Of a stretch of DNA of 52,221 bases, positions 32,757 through 41,163 are shown piece after piece (within the stretch, counting starts at the first letter, position 1; each line of letters opens with the position of its first letter). Source of the DNA: Fumia sp045615345 (GTDB lineage: Bacteria > Bacillota > Clostridia > Oscillospirales > Ruminococcaceae); assembly GCA_045615345.1 (NCBI GenBank), contig JAZLER010000035.1, positions 1 to 52,221 of the forward strand. Direction: 5' to 3'. The notes beneath the pieces are model-generated. The model did not search any database. It was not told where the DNA came from and was given only the letters and a program-made list of their open reading frames with translations. A program made the position numbers and the translations under genes.

Positions 32757-33791
32757 ATGAATAGCACCCCCAATTTTTTCACCAACAAGAAAACATCAGT
32801 ATCTTTTGTGCTGTCTTTGTTTGTTTTTTTCATACACTTCCGGGAATTTTCTGTATTTGAAAACACTGAAGGCCTTTTGCAATCAGTGCTTGATCTGATG
32901 CTGACAGTAACAAAAGTAGCTGTTCCGTTGTTTTTTATGATATCCGGTACGATGTTCTACAGAAATTATGATTTGGGTTCAACATTTAAGAAATGGAAGA
33001 GTAGATTTTTCAGTTTATGCATACCGTATCTTGTATGGAATACGGCATGGCTGGTTCTCGCACTACTGGGTAACTATACTCCGCTTGGCGCACTTCTCCG
33101 TGGCGTAAAAGCTTCTCTTTCCTTGAAAAACATTCTGAACGGTATTTTTCTGTACAGTTATTTCGAGCCGTTTTGGTTTATTTTTCAATTGATTATTTTA
33201 ACCGCACTCTGTCCACTCATTTATCTGCTATTAAAGAATAAGTTTATTGGAATTCTTGTAATTATCGCTTTTTTTCTGGCAAGCAGTTGTGGTATAACAC
33301 TGAATTCAATTTTATTTCCCAGTACAAATGCGGTTCTCTTCTATTTGACTGGTGCATGGATCGGTATACATGCTTACCATAAATTTACCACCAGAAGCAG
33401 TAAAAAAACTGCACTGACAGGTTTAGCCGTTTTTATTATGTGTTGTGTGTTTCATATGTTTGCGGACTTCTTGCCACAGTGGTGTGCAACAACTCAAATT
33501 CCTTTACTTGTCACCTTGCTCTCTTGTTTCGCTTTCTGGATTTCATTTGATTACTTCGATATGAAAAAATGCCCGAAATATATGACTTGCAGTTTTTTGG
33601 TTTATGCTCTTCACTCGTTTGTTGGTGCTGTAATTTCAAAAATGCTTTATATGCTTATGCCATCAAATCAAATTGGTCTGCTGTTTATCGCATTAATCAC
33701 ATTTTCCTCTACCATTATAGTTATTTGCTTAATTGATAGGGCGCTGGATAAATACACCCCTTACCTCAAACGAATTCTGACAGGTCGATAA
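32757..33791 (+). CDS. Acyltransferase 3 family membrane protein
   Basis: A 344-residue protein with about ten membrane helices, similar to Acyl_transf_3 (OafA/WecH-like) O-acyltransferases. Helix 1 has the conserved histidine (VFFIHFREF), followed by TKVAVPLFFMISGTMFY and FEPFWFIFQLIILTALCPLIY. Such enzymes acetylate or acylate cell-surface glycans from the cytoplasmic acyl-CoA side. GAGGTGAT precedes the ATG. It stands alone between two terminators. The polymer modified is not known. Confidence 0.82.
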   Translation: MNSTPNFFTNKKTSVSFVLSLFVFFIHFREFSVFENTEGLLQSVLDLMLTVTKVAVPLFFMISGTMFYRNYDLGSTFKKWKSRFFSLCIPYLVWNTAWLVLALLGNYTPLGALLRGVKASLSLKNILNGIFLYSYFEPFWFIFQLIILTALCPLIYLLLKNKFIGILVIIAFFLASSCGITLNSILFPSTNAVLFYLTGAWIGIHAYHKFTTRSSKKTALTGLAVFIMCCVFHMFADFLPQWCATTQIPLLVTLLSCFAFWISFDYFDMKKCPKYMTCSFLVYALHSFVGAVISKMLYMLMPSNQIGLLFIALITFSSTIIVICLIDRALDKYTPYLKRILTGR

Positions 33792-33800
33792 AGCTTGTAC

Positions 33801-33843
33801 AAAACACAGGGCTCACTCAGTTGTTGAGTGAGCCCTGTGTTTT
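33801..33843. terminator. Very strong bidirectional terminator
   Basis: A 19-bp perfect stem (33801-33819 with 33825-33843) with a 5-base loop and A/T runs on both sides, between the acyltransferase and spoIVB genes. Confidence 0.9.
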
Positions 33844-35045
33844 TATTTCATAGTTTCAAGCATATTCTCCACAAATATCCCATACCCCCTTGTCGGGTCA
33901 TTGACGAAAACGTGGGTAACTGCCCCCACTAATCTTCCGTTCTGGATAATAGGAGAGCCGCTCATTCCCTGCACAATACCGCCCGTTATCTCTAAAAGTT
34001 CTGGGTCGGTAATTTTCACCACCATATTTTTGGTCGGCGATGATGAGCTTAAATTTATCTTTTCAATTTCTATTTTATAGCTTTTGGGAGTTCTGCCAGA
34101 AACAGTTGACAAAATCTCAGCGTTCCCAACCTTAACATCCTGCTTTAAACAAACAGGCAAAGGCTCATTTTCAATGGGTTTATTCCTGAGCTGACCATAT
34201 ACACCCGTTTGGGAGTTTTCATAAAGAGTTCCCACGGTAATGTTTGAAATAAAAGTGCCTTTAAGTTCCCCGGGGTCGCCCGCTACCCCCTTTTCAACAT
34301 CAAGTATGGTAACGGGAACAATTTCCCCACTTGACAGCGGCAATATCTCCCCCGTATCCACATCGCAGATAGGATGTCCAAGTCCACCGAATCTTCCGTT
34401 TACAGCATCATAAAAGGTAACTGTTCCTATCCCTGCCGAACTGTCCCTCGCCCAAATACCGCATCTGTAAACCCCGTCAGCAAGATTTTTCACAGGTGAA
34501 ACCGAAATCTTCATTTCCTTTCCTTTTCTTCTTATAAGAAGTGAAACTTTTTCGCCGTTTGAAGCAGATATTTTACCCGAAAGGTCAGTAAAAGAGGAAA
34601 TTTTTTCTCCATTTACCGATATGATGATATCCCCTTCCTTAAGTCCACTGTTTTTTGCAGGCGAAACAGTGCCGTTTTCGGTTTCAACAGGTGTAAGCCC
34701 CACCACCACAACACCTGCTGTAAGCATTTTTATCCCGAACGGCGTACCGCATGGAACGAGATATTTTTCTGTGGTTTTATGCAGATATGCAGTTTTAACA
34801 GGAATTACCCCAAAAACCTTTATGGTAGTCGCATCTTTTAAGGACACATCGTCCGTTGCACGCACCTGTAAATTCCTTGAATTTTCCGTCACCGACACCG
34901 TAGAATGTTCGTAAATATTTAATTTTTCATCCTTGTAAACATAAAAACTGTCAGGAATATCGTAATTAAGATATGTCACATATCCCATTAAAAAAACAGT
35001 AGCAACACCAACAAGCGCCGTACACCTTTTTATAATTTTTTTCAT
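33843..35045 (-). CDS. spoIVB: SpoIVB peptidase (S55), sporulation
   Basis: A 400-residue membrane-anchored protease. One N-terminal membrane helix (about 8-26), a PDZ domain (about 130-190: SGLKEGDIIISVNGEKISSF), then the S55 domain. The catalytic histidine lies in FGGLGHPICDVDTGE and the serine in VQGMSGSPIIQNG. In Bacillus SpoIVB is made in the forespore and cuts SpoIVFA to switch on pro-sigma-K processing. The ATG at 35045 has GGGG 7 bases upstream; the GTG at 35051 is too close to that site. The gene shows that the host can probably form spores. Confidence 0.93.
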   Translation of the reverse strand: MKKIIKRCTALVGVATVFLMGYVTYLNYDIPDSFYVYKDEKLNIYEHSTVSVTENSRNLQVRATDDVSLKDATTIKVFGVIPVKTAYLHKTTEKYLVPCGTPFGIKMLTAGVVVVGLTPVETENGTVSPAKNSGLKEGDIIISVNGEKISSFTDLSGKISASNGEKVSLLIRRKGKEMKISVSPVKNLADGVYRCGIWARDSSAGIGTVTFYDAVNGRFGGLGHPICDVDTGEILPLSSGEIVPVTILDVEKGVAGDPGELKGTFISNITVGTLYENSQTGVYGQLRNKPIENEPLPVCLKQDVKVGNAEILSTVSGRTPKSYKIEIEKINLSSSSPTKNMVVKITDPELLEITGGIVQGMSGSPIIQNGRLVGAVTHVFVNDPTRGYGIFVENMLETMK

Positions 35046-35103
35046 TTTCACACCCCTTCTGTTTTATTTTTCGAAATTTTTCAGAAAATATAACAAAAGA
35101 GAG

Positions 35104-35132
35104 TAAAAAAGAAGCAGGTAAAACCTGCTTCT
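35104..35132 (-). terminator. Terminator of the phosphofructokinase gene
   Basis: A 10-bp stem (35110-35119 with 35123-35132) with a 3-base loop, followed on the minus strand by a T6 run. It overlaps the stop codon. Confidence 0.85.
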
Positions 35133-36336
35133 AAAAAATCACATAATCATTTAATCCGTATTCATTTTCAAATTTTTTAACATCGCCCTTGATAAGAGGC
35201 AAAATATATTCGCAAATTTCTTTTTGCACTGTCTTATCATTTAAATCAAACCATTTTTCAGGCACAGTTTTTTCCTTGTTTGCGGTATCTTCAATCGAAA
35301 CGGTTGTGAATTCTATTTTATAAGGATTATCAGAAACCCTTTTCACAGCCGCCATTTTACCGGTAACACCACTGAGAGCCATCTCTGTGCCATATTCACC
35401 GATAGCAAAACCCTCTTCAATATCGGTAAGAGATGCAATATGAGAAGAACATCTCTGCATAAGGTTAAGTTCGATAGAACGCACCTTACAACCGATTTCA
35501 TTTTTCACAAGACGCTCAAGGTATTTGCCAACACCGCTTAAATACGCGTGACCGAAAATATCCACAGCACCACTTTTGGTGGAACTTCCGACATAATCGC
35601 CGTTTTTATCTTTGATACCTTCACTTACTGCCACAACGATATTATTTGTTGTCTGCATTTTTTCTTTAACTTCTTCGATAAATTTCTTTTCATCAAAAGC
35701 AACTTCGGGAATTGCAATAATATCAGGCTTACTGCCGCCCAAAAACTTCGGCAAACCACCTGCAAGAGTGAGCCAGCCTGCATCTCTTCCCATAATTTCA
35801 ATAATTGTAACAGACTTTAAGTTATAAATCGAAACATCCCTGATAAGCTCGTCCATTGTGACTGCAAGATATTTCGCAGCACTGCCATACCCGGGAGTAT
35901 GGTCTGTTTCGGGCAAATCGTTATCAATAGTTTTTGGAACGCCCATCACAATCGGAGCATCGTCTTTACCTTCATAGTATCGGCTTAACTTATCCACAGT
36001 ATCCATACTGTCGTTTCCGCCTATGTAAAGAAAGTAACCGATGTTGTATTTTTTGATTATTTCATCAATTTTTGCATAAATTGGATCAGCAAAATCATTT
36101 GGCAACTTACATCTGCAAGAGCCAAGCGCCATTGCCGGAGTAACCTTCAATTTTTCAAACTCAGAAAAATCGGTAAGGTCAATAACAGTATCGTTTAAAA
36201 TACCTTCGATACCATTTTTACTGCCGTAAATCTTATCAATTTTCTCGCTCTGCTGAGCCTTATGGATAACACCTGCCAGAGTTGCATTAATAGCAACACT
36301 CGGTCCGCCTGATTGTCCTACAATTAAATTCTTCAT
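35131..36336 (-). CDS. 6-phosphofructokinase, PPi-dependent type
   Basis: A 401-residue PFK. The phosphoryl-donor loop reads YIGGNDSMDTVDKL: the Asp at the position of E. coli Gly104 and the Lys in GVPKTIDNDLPETDH (position 124) are the marks of pyrophosphate-dependent enzymes. The preceding Asp of the classical GGDD motif is Asn here. The fructose-6-phosphate site has IIEIMGRDAGWL. It catalyses the fructose 6-phosphate to 1,6-bisphosphate step of glycolysis, reversibly. The signal-peptidase-like gene ends 12 bases upstream on the same strand, so the two are probably one transcript. Confidence 0.9.
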   Translation of the reverse strand: MKNLIVGQSGGPSVAINATLAGVIHKAQQSEKIDKIYGSKNGIEGILNDTVIDLTDFSEFEKLKVTPAMALGSCRCKLPNDFADPIYAKIDEIIKKYNIGYFLYIGGNDSMDTVDKLSRYYEGKDDAPIVMGVPKTIDNDLPETDHTPGYGSAAKYLAVTMDELIRDVSIYNLKSVTIIEIMGRDAGWLTLAGGLPKFLGGSKPDIIAIPEVAFDEKKFIEEVKEKMQTTNNIVVAVSEGIKDKNGDYVGSSTKSGAVDIFGHAYLSGVGKYLERLVKNEIGCKVRSIELNLMQRCSSHIASLTDIEEGFAIGEYGTEMALSGVTGKMAAVKRVSDNPYKIEFTTVSIEDTANKEKTVPEKWFDLNDKTVQKEICEYILPLIKGDVKKFENEYGLNDYVIF

Positions 36337-36348
36337 AACTTACTCCAA

Positions 36349-36942
36349 TTATTCGTCAAATTCTATACTGTCAAAATCAAAGCCGTCAGGCTCGTTGTCC
36401 CTGTTTTTTATAATAACATGCAAAAGCATTGTAACGCCTGCTACGAAGAAAAGTATTCCAAGACTCCACCATAAGAATGTGGATTTTCCACCCTCAGTCT
36501 GAAGACTTCTGACCATTTTTCCAAGAGCAACACTTTTACTGTCAACAACTCCTAAAAATCTTGTCTTTTCTGCCGAAACAAGCATCTTGTTCCCCTTTTC
36601 ATCGGTAAGAGTGTATTCCATTCCATCGATATCAGAAAGTCTTCTTACCAGAATATGCTCGTCTTCAGCCTGCTCATAATAAAAAGCAATAAGTTCTCCC
36701 TTTTTAAAAGAAGTAGGTGAACAATGTTTAACGGTAATCATATCGTTTAAATTAATTATCGGTGACATATCATCCGCCTGCATAAGATGATAGCTTTTTC
36801 CGAAAAGATTGAAGGTTCCCGTTTTATCTGCATTCTTTACTCCGATACCAAGAAGAGCCATACCAATAACGGATATAATTATAATCATACTGCATATAAA
36901 GGCGATAAAACTTTTAAAACTATGAGAATTATTCTTGCTCAA
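36349..36942 (-). CDS. Signal peptidase I/SipW-like membrane protein, possibly inactive
   Basis: A 197-residue protein with one N-terminal (about 10-35) and one C-terminal (about 155-178) membrane helix. The middle resembles S24/S26 peptidases: LMQADDMSPIINLNDMITVK gives a candidate nucleophile Ser in M-S-P. Where the general base Lys (or His of SipW types) is expected, the sequence is ILVRRL with Arg, so catalysis is doubtful. The start codon is TTG at 36942, supported by GGGAGG 8 bases upstream. Likely co-transcribed with PPi-PFK; no functional link is evident. Confidence 0.75.
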   Translation of the reverse strand: MSKNNSHSFKSFIAFICSMIIIISVIGMALLGIGVKNADKTGTFNLFGKSYHLMQADDMSPIINLNDMITVKHCSPTSFKKGELIAFYYEQAEDEHILVRRLSDIDGMEYTLTDEKGNKMLVSAEKTRFLGVVDSKSVALGKMVRSLQTEGGKSTFLWWSLGILFFVAGVTMLLHVIIKNRDNEPDGFDFDSIEFDE

Positions 36943-37057
36943 TTTGATTTCCTCCCGAAAAAAGTGTTAATTTTACACGAAAAATATGTATTTTACCTTG
37001 ATATTATACATTAAAATAAAAAAATTTGCAAGTATAAAAATTTTTTTCAAAAAAGTG

Positions 37058-37086
37058 TTGACAAATCGAAAAACATTGTGTATAAT
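37058..37086 (+). promoter_or_regulatory. Perfect sigma-A promoter of the tRNA operon
   Basis: TTGACA (37058-37063), 17 bases, TATAAT (37081-37086), 42 bases before tRNA-Val. Confidence 0.9.
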
Positions 37087-37128
37087 AATATTCGTTCCTT
37101 GAAAAACCGAATCGAGGATAAAAAATGT

Positions 37129-37204
37129 GGGGGTATAGCTCAGCTGGGAGAGCACCTGCCTTACAAGCAGGGGGTCACAGGTTCGAGCCCTGTTGTCCCC
37201 ACCA
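37129..37204 (+). tRNA. tRNA-Val (anticodon TAC)
   Basis: A 76-base cloverleaf with encoded CCA. The acceptor stem GGGGGTA/TGTCCCC has two G-U pairs, and the anticodon loop is CTTACAA. Confidence 0.95.
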
Positions 37205-37211
37205 TTTTTTT

Positions 37212-37288
37212 GGCCCGCTAGCTCAGCTGGTTAGAGCGCTAGCCTGTCACGCTAGAGGTCGTGGGTTCGAGCCCCATGCGGGTCGCCA
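37212..37288 (+). tRNA. tRNA-Asp (anticodon GTC)
   Basis: A 77-base cloverleaf with encoded CCA. Acceptor GGCCCGC/GCGGGTC, anticodon loop CTGTCAC, T-loop GTTCGAG. Confidence 0.95.
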
Positions 37289-37300
37289 AAAATACTCATT

Positions 37301-37337
37301 AAATCCCGTTTAGTTGCATATAATTAAAACGGGATTT
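37301..37337. repeat. Inverted repeat between tRNA-Asp and tRNA-Phe
   Basis: 11-bp perfect arms (AAATCCCGTTT at 37301-37311 and its complement at 37327-37337) with a 15-base loop. No T run follows, so it is not a standard terminator; a processing or attenuation hairpin is possible. Confidence 0.6.
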
Positions 37338-37352
37338 GATGATAACATATAT

Positions 37353-37428
37353 GCCTCTGTAGCTCAGTCGGTAGAGCAGGGGACTGAAAATCCCCGTGTC
37401 GTTGGTTCGATTCCGACCGGAGGCACCA
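37353..37428 (+). tRNA. tRNA-Phe (anticodon GAA)
   Basis: A 76-base cloverleaf with encoded CCA. Acceptor GCCTCTG/CGGAGGC, anticodon loop CTGAAAA. Confidence 0.95.
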
Positions 37429-37435
37429 TTTAAAT

Positions 37436-37511
37436 GCGGATTTAGCTCATCTGGTAGAGCGCCACCTTGCCAAGGTGGAGGTAGCGAGTTCGAGCCTCGT
37501 AATCCGCTCCA
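37436..37511 (+). tRNA. tRNA-Gly (anticodon GCC)
   Basis: A 76-base cloverleaf with encoded CCA. Acceptor GCGGATT/AATCCGC, anticodon loop TTGCCAA. Confidence 0.95.
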
Positions 37512-37520
37512 TTTTTTTCT

Positions 37521-37594
37521 GGCGTCATAGCCAAGTGGTAAGGCAGAGGACTGCAACTCCTTCACCCCCCGTTCAAATCTGGGTGACGCCTCCA
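37521..37594 (+). tRNA. tRNA-Cys (anticodon GCA)
   Basis: A 74-base cloverleaf with encoded CCA. Acceptor GGCGTCA/TGACGCC, anticodon loop CTGCAAC. Last gene of the operon. Confidence 0.95.
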
Positions 37595-37631
37595 AAAATA
37601 AAAGCACTGCTTTTGCAGTGCTTTTATTTTT
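37595..37631 (+). terminator. Terminator of the tRNA operon
   Basis: A 16-bp perfect stem (37595-37610 with 37615-37630), a TTTT loop and a T-rich tail, starting one base after the CCA of tRNA-Cys. Confidence 0.9.
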
Positions 37632-37704
37632 GTGTCCACAGGACGCGACATCGTTTTGTAATGCAGTTGCAACATTTATTGTTTGACTCTTACATTTTTT
37701 AATG

Positions 37705-37733
37705 TTGAATTTCGTCGGAACTTGTGTTATAAT
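37705..37733 (+). promoter_or_regulatory. Promoter of the GGDEF gene
   Basis: TTGAAT (37705-37710), 17 bases, TATAAT (37728-37733) with a TG extended -10. Confidence 0.65.
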
Positions 37734-37793
37734 TAACTCGAATATACATTTTAATATATAAAAAACTAATCAATAAACAAGGAGATGTGTTAA

Positions 37794-38879
37794 TTGGTTA
37801 TAACGATTTTGTCGCATATTGCGGCAGCATTGTACCTGCAAAAACAAAAATATAATAAATTAGTTACTGCTTGTTTTTGGGGAGCATATGCAATTTTCTC
37901 TGTATGTGTTATGTTATTCCAAAAAAACATAATGTACGGTTTTTTTAGTTTGCTCTCTATACAGGCAGTTATTTTTTTCATAACAACAAAAGGGTTTTTA
38001 GGAGAAAAAATCTTTTTGTTTCTTACATATTCTAATTCATTTTGTATTTGTATCGGAGTAAACTTAATTTTATTAGCTTTTTTAGGTGACAGTAAATATT
38101 TACCGATCTGCACAACAGGAATAGTAATAGTGATGCATATATTTCTGTACAAATTTTTGCTCCCCTGTTATCAAAAATCCAGAGTGTTTTTCTCAGGTTG
38201 GTGGAAACTTAATATCGTATTAGTTTTCTTTCTGATACAGTTTTTGAATCAATATGCTTTTAGTATTGATTCGAGCAATGCCAGTGAGCTACTCTTTGAT
38301 TTTGTCATTTTCAGCATTATTTTTTATTTAACCTTGGTTTTGATCTTTAATTTAGTAAAAGATACTGCTGAAATGAATAAAAAAACATTTGAGAATGACG
38401 AACTGAAAAATATCGCTTATATAGACTCATTGACAAATATGCAAAATAGAACAGCATATGAGAAATACACCAAAAGGCAAGTGTTAAAACACCGAAAAAA
38501 TACCGGGGCAAATTTTATCTTTGTTATACTTGATGTAGATGGATTTAAAACTATCAATGATACAAAGGGACATGCCACAGGGGATGAAATTTTAAAGCAA
38601 GTAGGTTCTGTTATTACCAAATATTTTGAACCTTATGATTGCGAAAGCTTTAGATTTGGTGGCGACGAATTCGTTTTGCTGCTAAAAGACATGCAGTTAT
38701 CTTATGTCGAGGATCTAGTTGTAAAACTGAACGAAGAATTATTTAAATTAAATAATATCACATTATCTCACGGTTGTTCAGAGGTGGATTTCACCAACAC
38801 AAAACCTTTTCATGTAGCTTTAAAAAAGGCTGATGCAATTATGTATTCTAATAAAAAGCTGCATCATCTGAACGGGTAA
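37794..38879 (+). CDS. Membrane-bound GGDEF diguanylate cyclase
   Basis: A 361-residue protein with about six to seven membrane helices (residues 1-190) and a C-terminal GGDEF domain. The active-site loop is FRFGGDEFVLLL, with DSLTNMQNRTAYEKY at the domain entry and LDVDGFKTINDTKGHATGDEIL for metal and GTP binding. An upstream RxxD inhibitory site is not seen, so product inhibition may be lacking. It should make cyclic di-GMP in response to a membrane or extracellular signal. The start is the TTG at 37794, 9 bases after AAGGAG; the ATG at 37785 hits a stop at once. Confidence 0.9.
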   Translation: MVITILSHIAAALYLQKQKYNKLVTACFWGAYAIFSVCVMLFQKNIMYGFFSLLSIQAVIFFITTKGFLGEKIFLFLTYSNSFCICIGVNLILLAFLGDSKYLPICTTGIVIVMHIFLYKFLLPCYQKSRVFFSGWWKLNIVLVFFLIQFLNQYAFSIDSSNASELLFDFVIFSIIFYLTLVLIFNLVKDTAEMNKKTFENDELKNIAYIDSLTNMQNRTAYEKYTKRQVLKHRKNTGANFIFVILDVDGFKTINDTKGHATGDEILKQVGSVITKYFEPYDCESFRFGGDEFVLLLKDMQLSYVEDLVVKLNEELFKLNNITLSHGCSEVDFTNTKPFHVALKKADAIMYSNKKLHHLNG

Positions 38880-38956
38880 TAATGAGAAAAACTTAAGTGT
38901 GAGCTATATTTTTAAATTCTCTTGCATCTAAACCATCCGTCTTTCCCAGAAAAAAC

Positions 38957-38981
38957 GGCACGCAAAAGCGTGTCTTTTTTC
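38957..38981 (+). terminator. Terminator after the GGDEF gene
   Basis: A 7-bp stem (38957-38963 with 38968-38974, one G-T pair), AAAA loop and T6 run. Confidence 0.7.
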
Positions 38982-39080
38982 TTTTTAATGAAAATTGTAT
39001 GTGACAAGTAAAAAACGCCTTAAACATAAGCTTTTTGCCAAAAAGCAAGTGTTACTTGACAATATTCCAAACAAGTTTTA

Positions 39081-39109
39081 TTGCTTTAACATTTGCAAAA
39101 TGGTATAAT
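39081..39109 (+). promoter_or_regulatory. Extended -10 promoter of the Xre-membrane sensor gene
   Basis: TGGTATAAT with TATAAT at 39104-39109; a poor -35 (TTGCTT) lies at 39081-39086, 17 bases away. Confidence 0.5.
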
Positions 39110-39124
39110 TCAAGAGGAAAGGAA

Positions 39125-40213
39125 GTGGTCTTTCTGTTAAACGAAAATATCAGAAAATACCGTAAAGCAAACTATATGTCGCAGGATGAATTAGCCGAAA
39201 AATTAGAGGTAACTAGGCAAAGCATCAGCCTGTGGGAAACCGGGCAAACACAACCATCCCTTGATAATATAGTTGCATTGGCTAAACTGTTTAATATTTC
39301 AACAGACGATTTGCTGACAGATAACAGCACCAAGCCTGTGAATTCAGGTACAACACAAACACCACCTGATAAACCTGAAAAGAAAAAATATATATTGGTA
39401 ATTCTTTGTTCTGTAATTATCATCGCTCTTATTTTGACGGTGTTCTTTGGGATAAATAAATCTTCAGGCCCTGAAGGTAATAGTGAAATAAGTTCCGTTG
39501 TTACCGAATCCACCGGTTCCGAGGAGTCAATTGAATCCTTCCCCGAAAGTGAAAATATTCAGGAATCAGTACCTGAAGAGTCCTCTGTAAAAATCAGCGA
39601 ACCGGTTTCTAAACCCGAAGCAGCGCCCAAAAACAACACCCAACCGGCTTCAACCACACCGGAAAGCAAACAGATTTCCAAAGAGCCTGATCCCGTATCG
39701 GAAGTTTCAGAAGTTCAACCCAAAAAGGACTTGTTCGGATACCTTAAAAATTTTGTAATACAGAATGGCACAGTCAACGGAGATTACTGCTATTATTCCA
39801 AATCTGCCGATAATTATGGAGGATACAGTTCAGAAAACTTCTCGTTATATTACTGGGGAGATACCGATAAAATAGAATTTTGCTTACATAGTGTTTTAGA
39901 TGACACCTTCAGCATCAATTTTTATTTATATGTGCCCAAAAGCCATACAGGTAATTACGAATACATATCCTCCTATTACTACAGGGATAACGGCGAACCA
40001 CTTTATGAGGCCAAGGGTACAATAACAGCAGGAAAATTCAATAAAAATTACCCTCTGAACTGTTCCAGATACATCGGTTCAACAGATAAACAAAACGATT
40101 TTATGGAGATGAGCCGACAAGGAATATGCGACCTTATTGATTGTCTTAAAAAATTCACTACGGTTGAAAGACTTGACTATTCATTTGCTGATTTTGGCTT
40201 CACTCAATTTTAA
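39125..40213 (+). CDS. Xre-type HTH protein with membrane anchor, Ser/Pro linker and extracellular domain
   Basis: A 362-residue protein. An Xre/cro helix-turn-helix is at about residues 6-60 (ENIRKYRKANYMSQDELAEKL, RQSISLWETGQTQPSLDNI). One membrane helix follows at about 90-110 (YILVILCSVIIIALILTVFF). Then comes a low-complexity Ser/Glu/Pro-rich linker (about 115-205), and a C-terminal globular domain of about 150 residues rich in Tyr and Asp. The order implies a cytoplasmic DNA-binding head and an outer sensor, similar in plan to RodZ or other membrane-tethered regulators. The GTG at 39125 with AGAGGAAAGG upstream is used; the longer frame begins before the promoter. Confidence 0.82.
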   Translation: MVFLLNENIRKYRKANYMSQDELAEKLEVTRQSISLWETGQTQPSLDNIVALAKLFNISTDDLLTDNSTKPVNSGTTQTPPDKPEKKKYILVILCSVIIIALILTVFFGINKSSGPEGNSEISSVVTESTGSEESIESFPESENIQESVPEESSVKISEPVSKPEAAPKNNTQPASTTPESKQISKEPDPVSEVSEVQPKKDLFGYLKNFVIQNGTVNGDYCYYSKSADNYGGYSSENFSLYYWGDTDKIEFCLHSVLDDTFSINFYLYVPKSHTGNYEYISSYYYRDNGEPLYEAKGTITAGKFNKNYPLNCSRYIGSTDKQNDFMEMSRQGICDLIDCLKKFTTVERLDYSFADFGFTQF

Positions 40214-40218
40214 CAATA

Positions 40219-40248
40219 AAACTGACGGGTTCCCCCGTCAGTTTTTTT
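40219..40248 (+). terminator. Terminator after the Xre-membrane sensor gene
   Basis: An 11-bp stem (40219-40229 with 40234-40244), 4-base loop, T7 run. Confidence 0.88.
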
Positions 40249-40259
40249 ATTTTATCGCC

Positions 40260-40288
40260 TTGCCCTTTTGGTTTCACAGTGATATAAT
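40260..40288 (+). promoter_or_regulatory. Promoter of the endonuclease/phosphatase-family gene
   Basis: TTGCCC (40260-40265), 17 bases, TATAAT (40283-40288) with a TGA extended -10. Confidence 0.6.
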
Positions 40289-40344
40289 ATAGCCAAAAGA
40301 GTCGATATCATGGTACTCAAAAATAAAAATCTAAAGGTGATATC

Positions 40345-41100
40345 ATGAAACTCAAAGTAATTTCTTTTAATATCAGATGTTGTGACGACCCTGACGGGCA
40401 TTCAATACACGAAAGAGCACCGCGCCTTGCCGTTACTACTTCTCCTTACGATGCAGATGTAATAGGATTTCAGGAATTTTCGCCCAAATGGGAAGAATTT
40501 ATTAAAAAATATTATTGCGATGAATATGAATTTTTCCATAAATACCGTGGCAAGGACTCTCCCGAGTCACAGCCCATACTCTGGAAAAAGGATAAATTTG
40601 AATGTCTTAAAGAGGGCTACTTCTGGCTTTCGGACACTCCCGAAGTGGAATCTAAAGGCTGGGATGAAGTGTACGATTGCCACAGACTCTGCATCTGGGC
40701 AGTTTTGAAAGAAAAAGAGTCAGGCAAATGCTTTACCTTTATGAACACCCACTTCGGCTTTGGGGACAAATGTCAGGTGGACAGTGCAAATCTTATCTAT
40801 GAATACAGTAAAAAGATTTCCGACTACCCCACTTTTGTTACGGGAGATTTCAATATGCGACCATACAGCAAAGGCTACGCCGCAATGACCGGACATTTCA
40901 CCGATGTAAATACTGCTACTGTCAACGATTTAAGCGATACCTATCACGGGTATAAACTTAATACCAACAACGATTATCACATTGACTATTGTTTTATAAA
41001 CGAAAAAATCACACCCATCACACAACAACTCATCACTACCACAGTTGATGGCAAATTCCCTTCCGACCATTACGGATTATATTTCGAACTTGATTTTTAA
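40345..41100 (+). CDS. Endonuclease/exonuclease/phosphatase (EEP) family protein
   Basis: A 251-residue protein with the EEP metal-dependent fold: SFNIRC near the N-terminus, DVIGFQEFS (catalytic Glu), NTHFGFGDK, VTGDFNMRPYS and the terminal PSDHYGLYFEL with the Asp-His pair. Members hydrolyse phosphodiesters in nucleic acids, sphingomyelin or inositol phosphates; substrate unknown. No signal peptide, so it is cytoplasmic. AAAGGTGAT precedes the ATG. Confidence 0.88.
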   Translation: MKLKVISFNIRCCDDPDGHSIHERAPRLAVTTSPYDADVIGFQEFSPKWEEFIKKYYCDEYEFFHKYRGKDSPESQPILWKKDKFECLKEGYFWLSDTPEVESKGWDEVYDCHRLCIWAVLKEKESGKCFTFMNTHFGFGDKCQVDSANLIYEYSKKISDYPTFVTGDFNMRPYSKGYAAMTGHFTDVNTATVNDLSDTYHGYKLNTNNDYHIDYCFINEKITPITQQLITTTVDGKFPSDHYGLYFELDF

Positions 41101-41109
41101 CACAATTTG

Positions 41110-41138
41110 TTGATTTCACCAACGATATTTGATATAAT
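41110..41138 (+). promoter_or_regulatory. Promoter of the acetylxylan-esterase-like gene
   Basis: TTGATT (41110-41115), 17 bases, TATAAT (41133-41138). Confidence 0.65.
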
Positions 41139-41163
41139 AAAAAAACAAAACGGAGGAATAAAT

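Noticed and set aside
37125..37607. Two open frames of 62 and 102 codons across the tRNA cluster
   Set aside because: They overlap well-formed tRNA genes, lack ribosome sites and encode no known motif.
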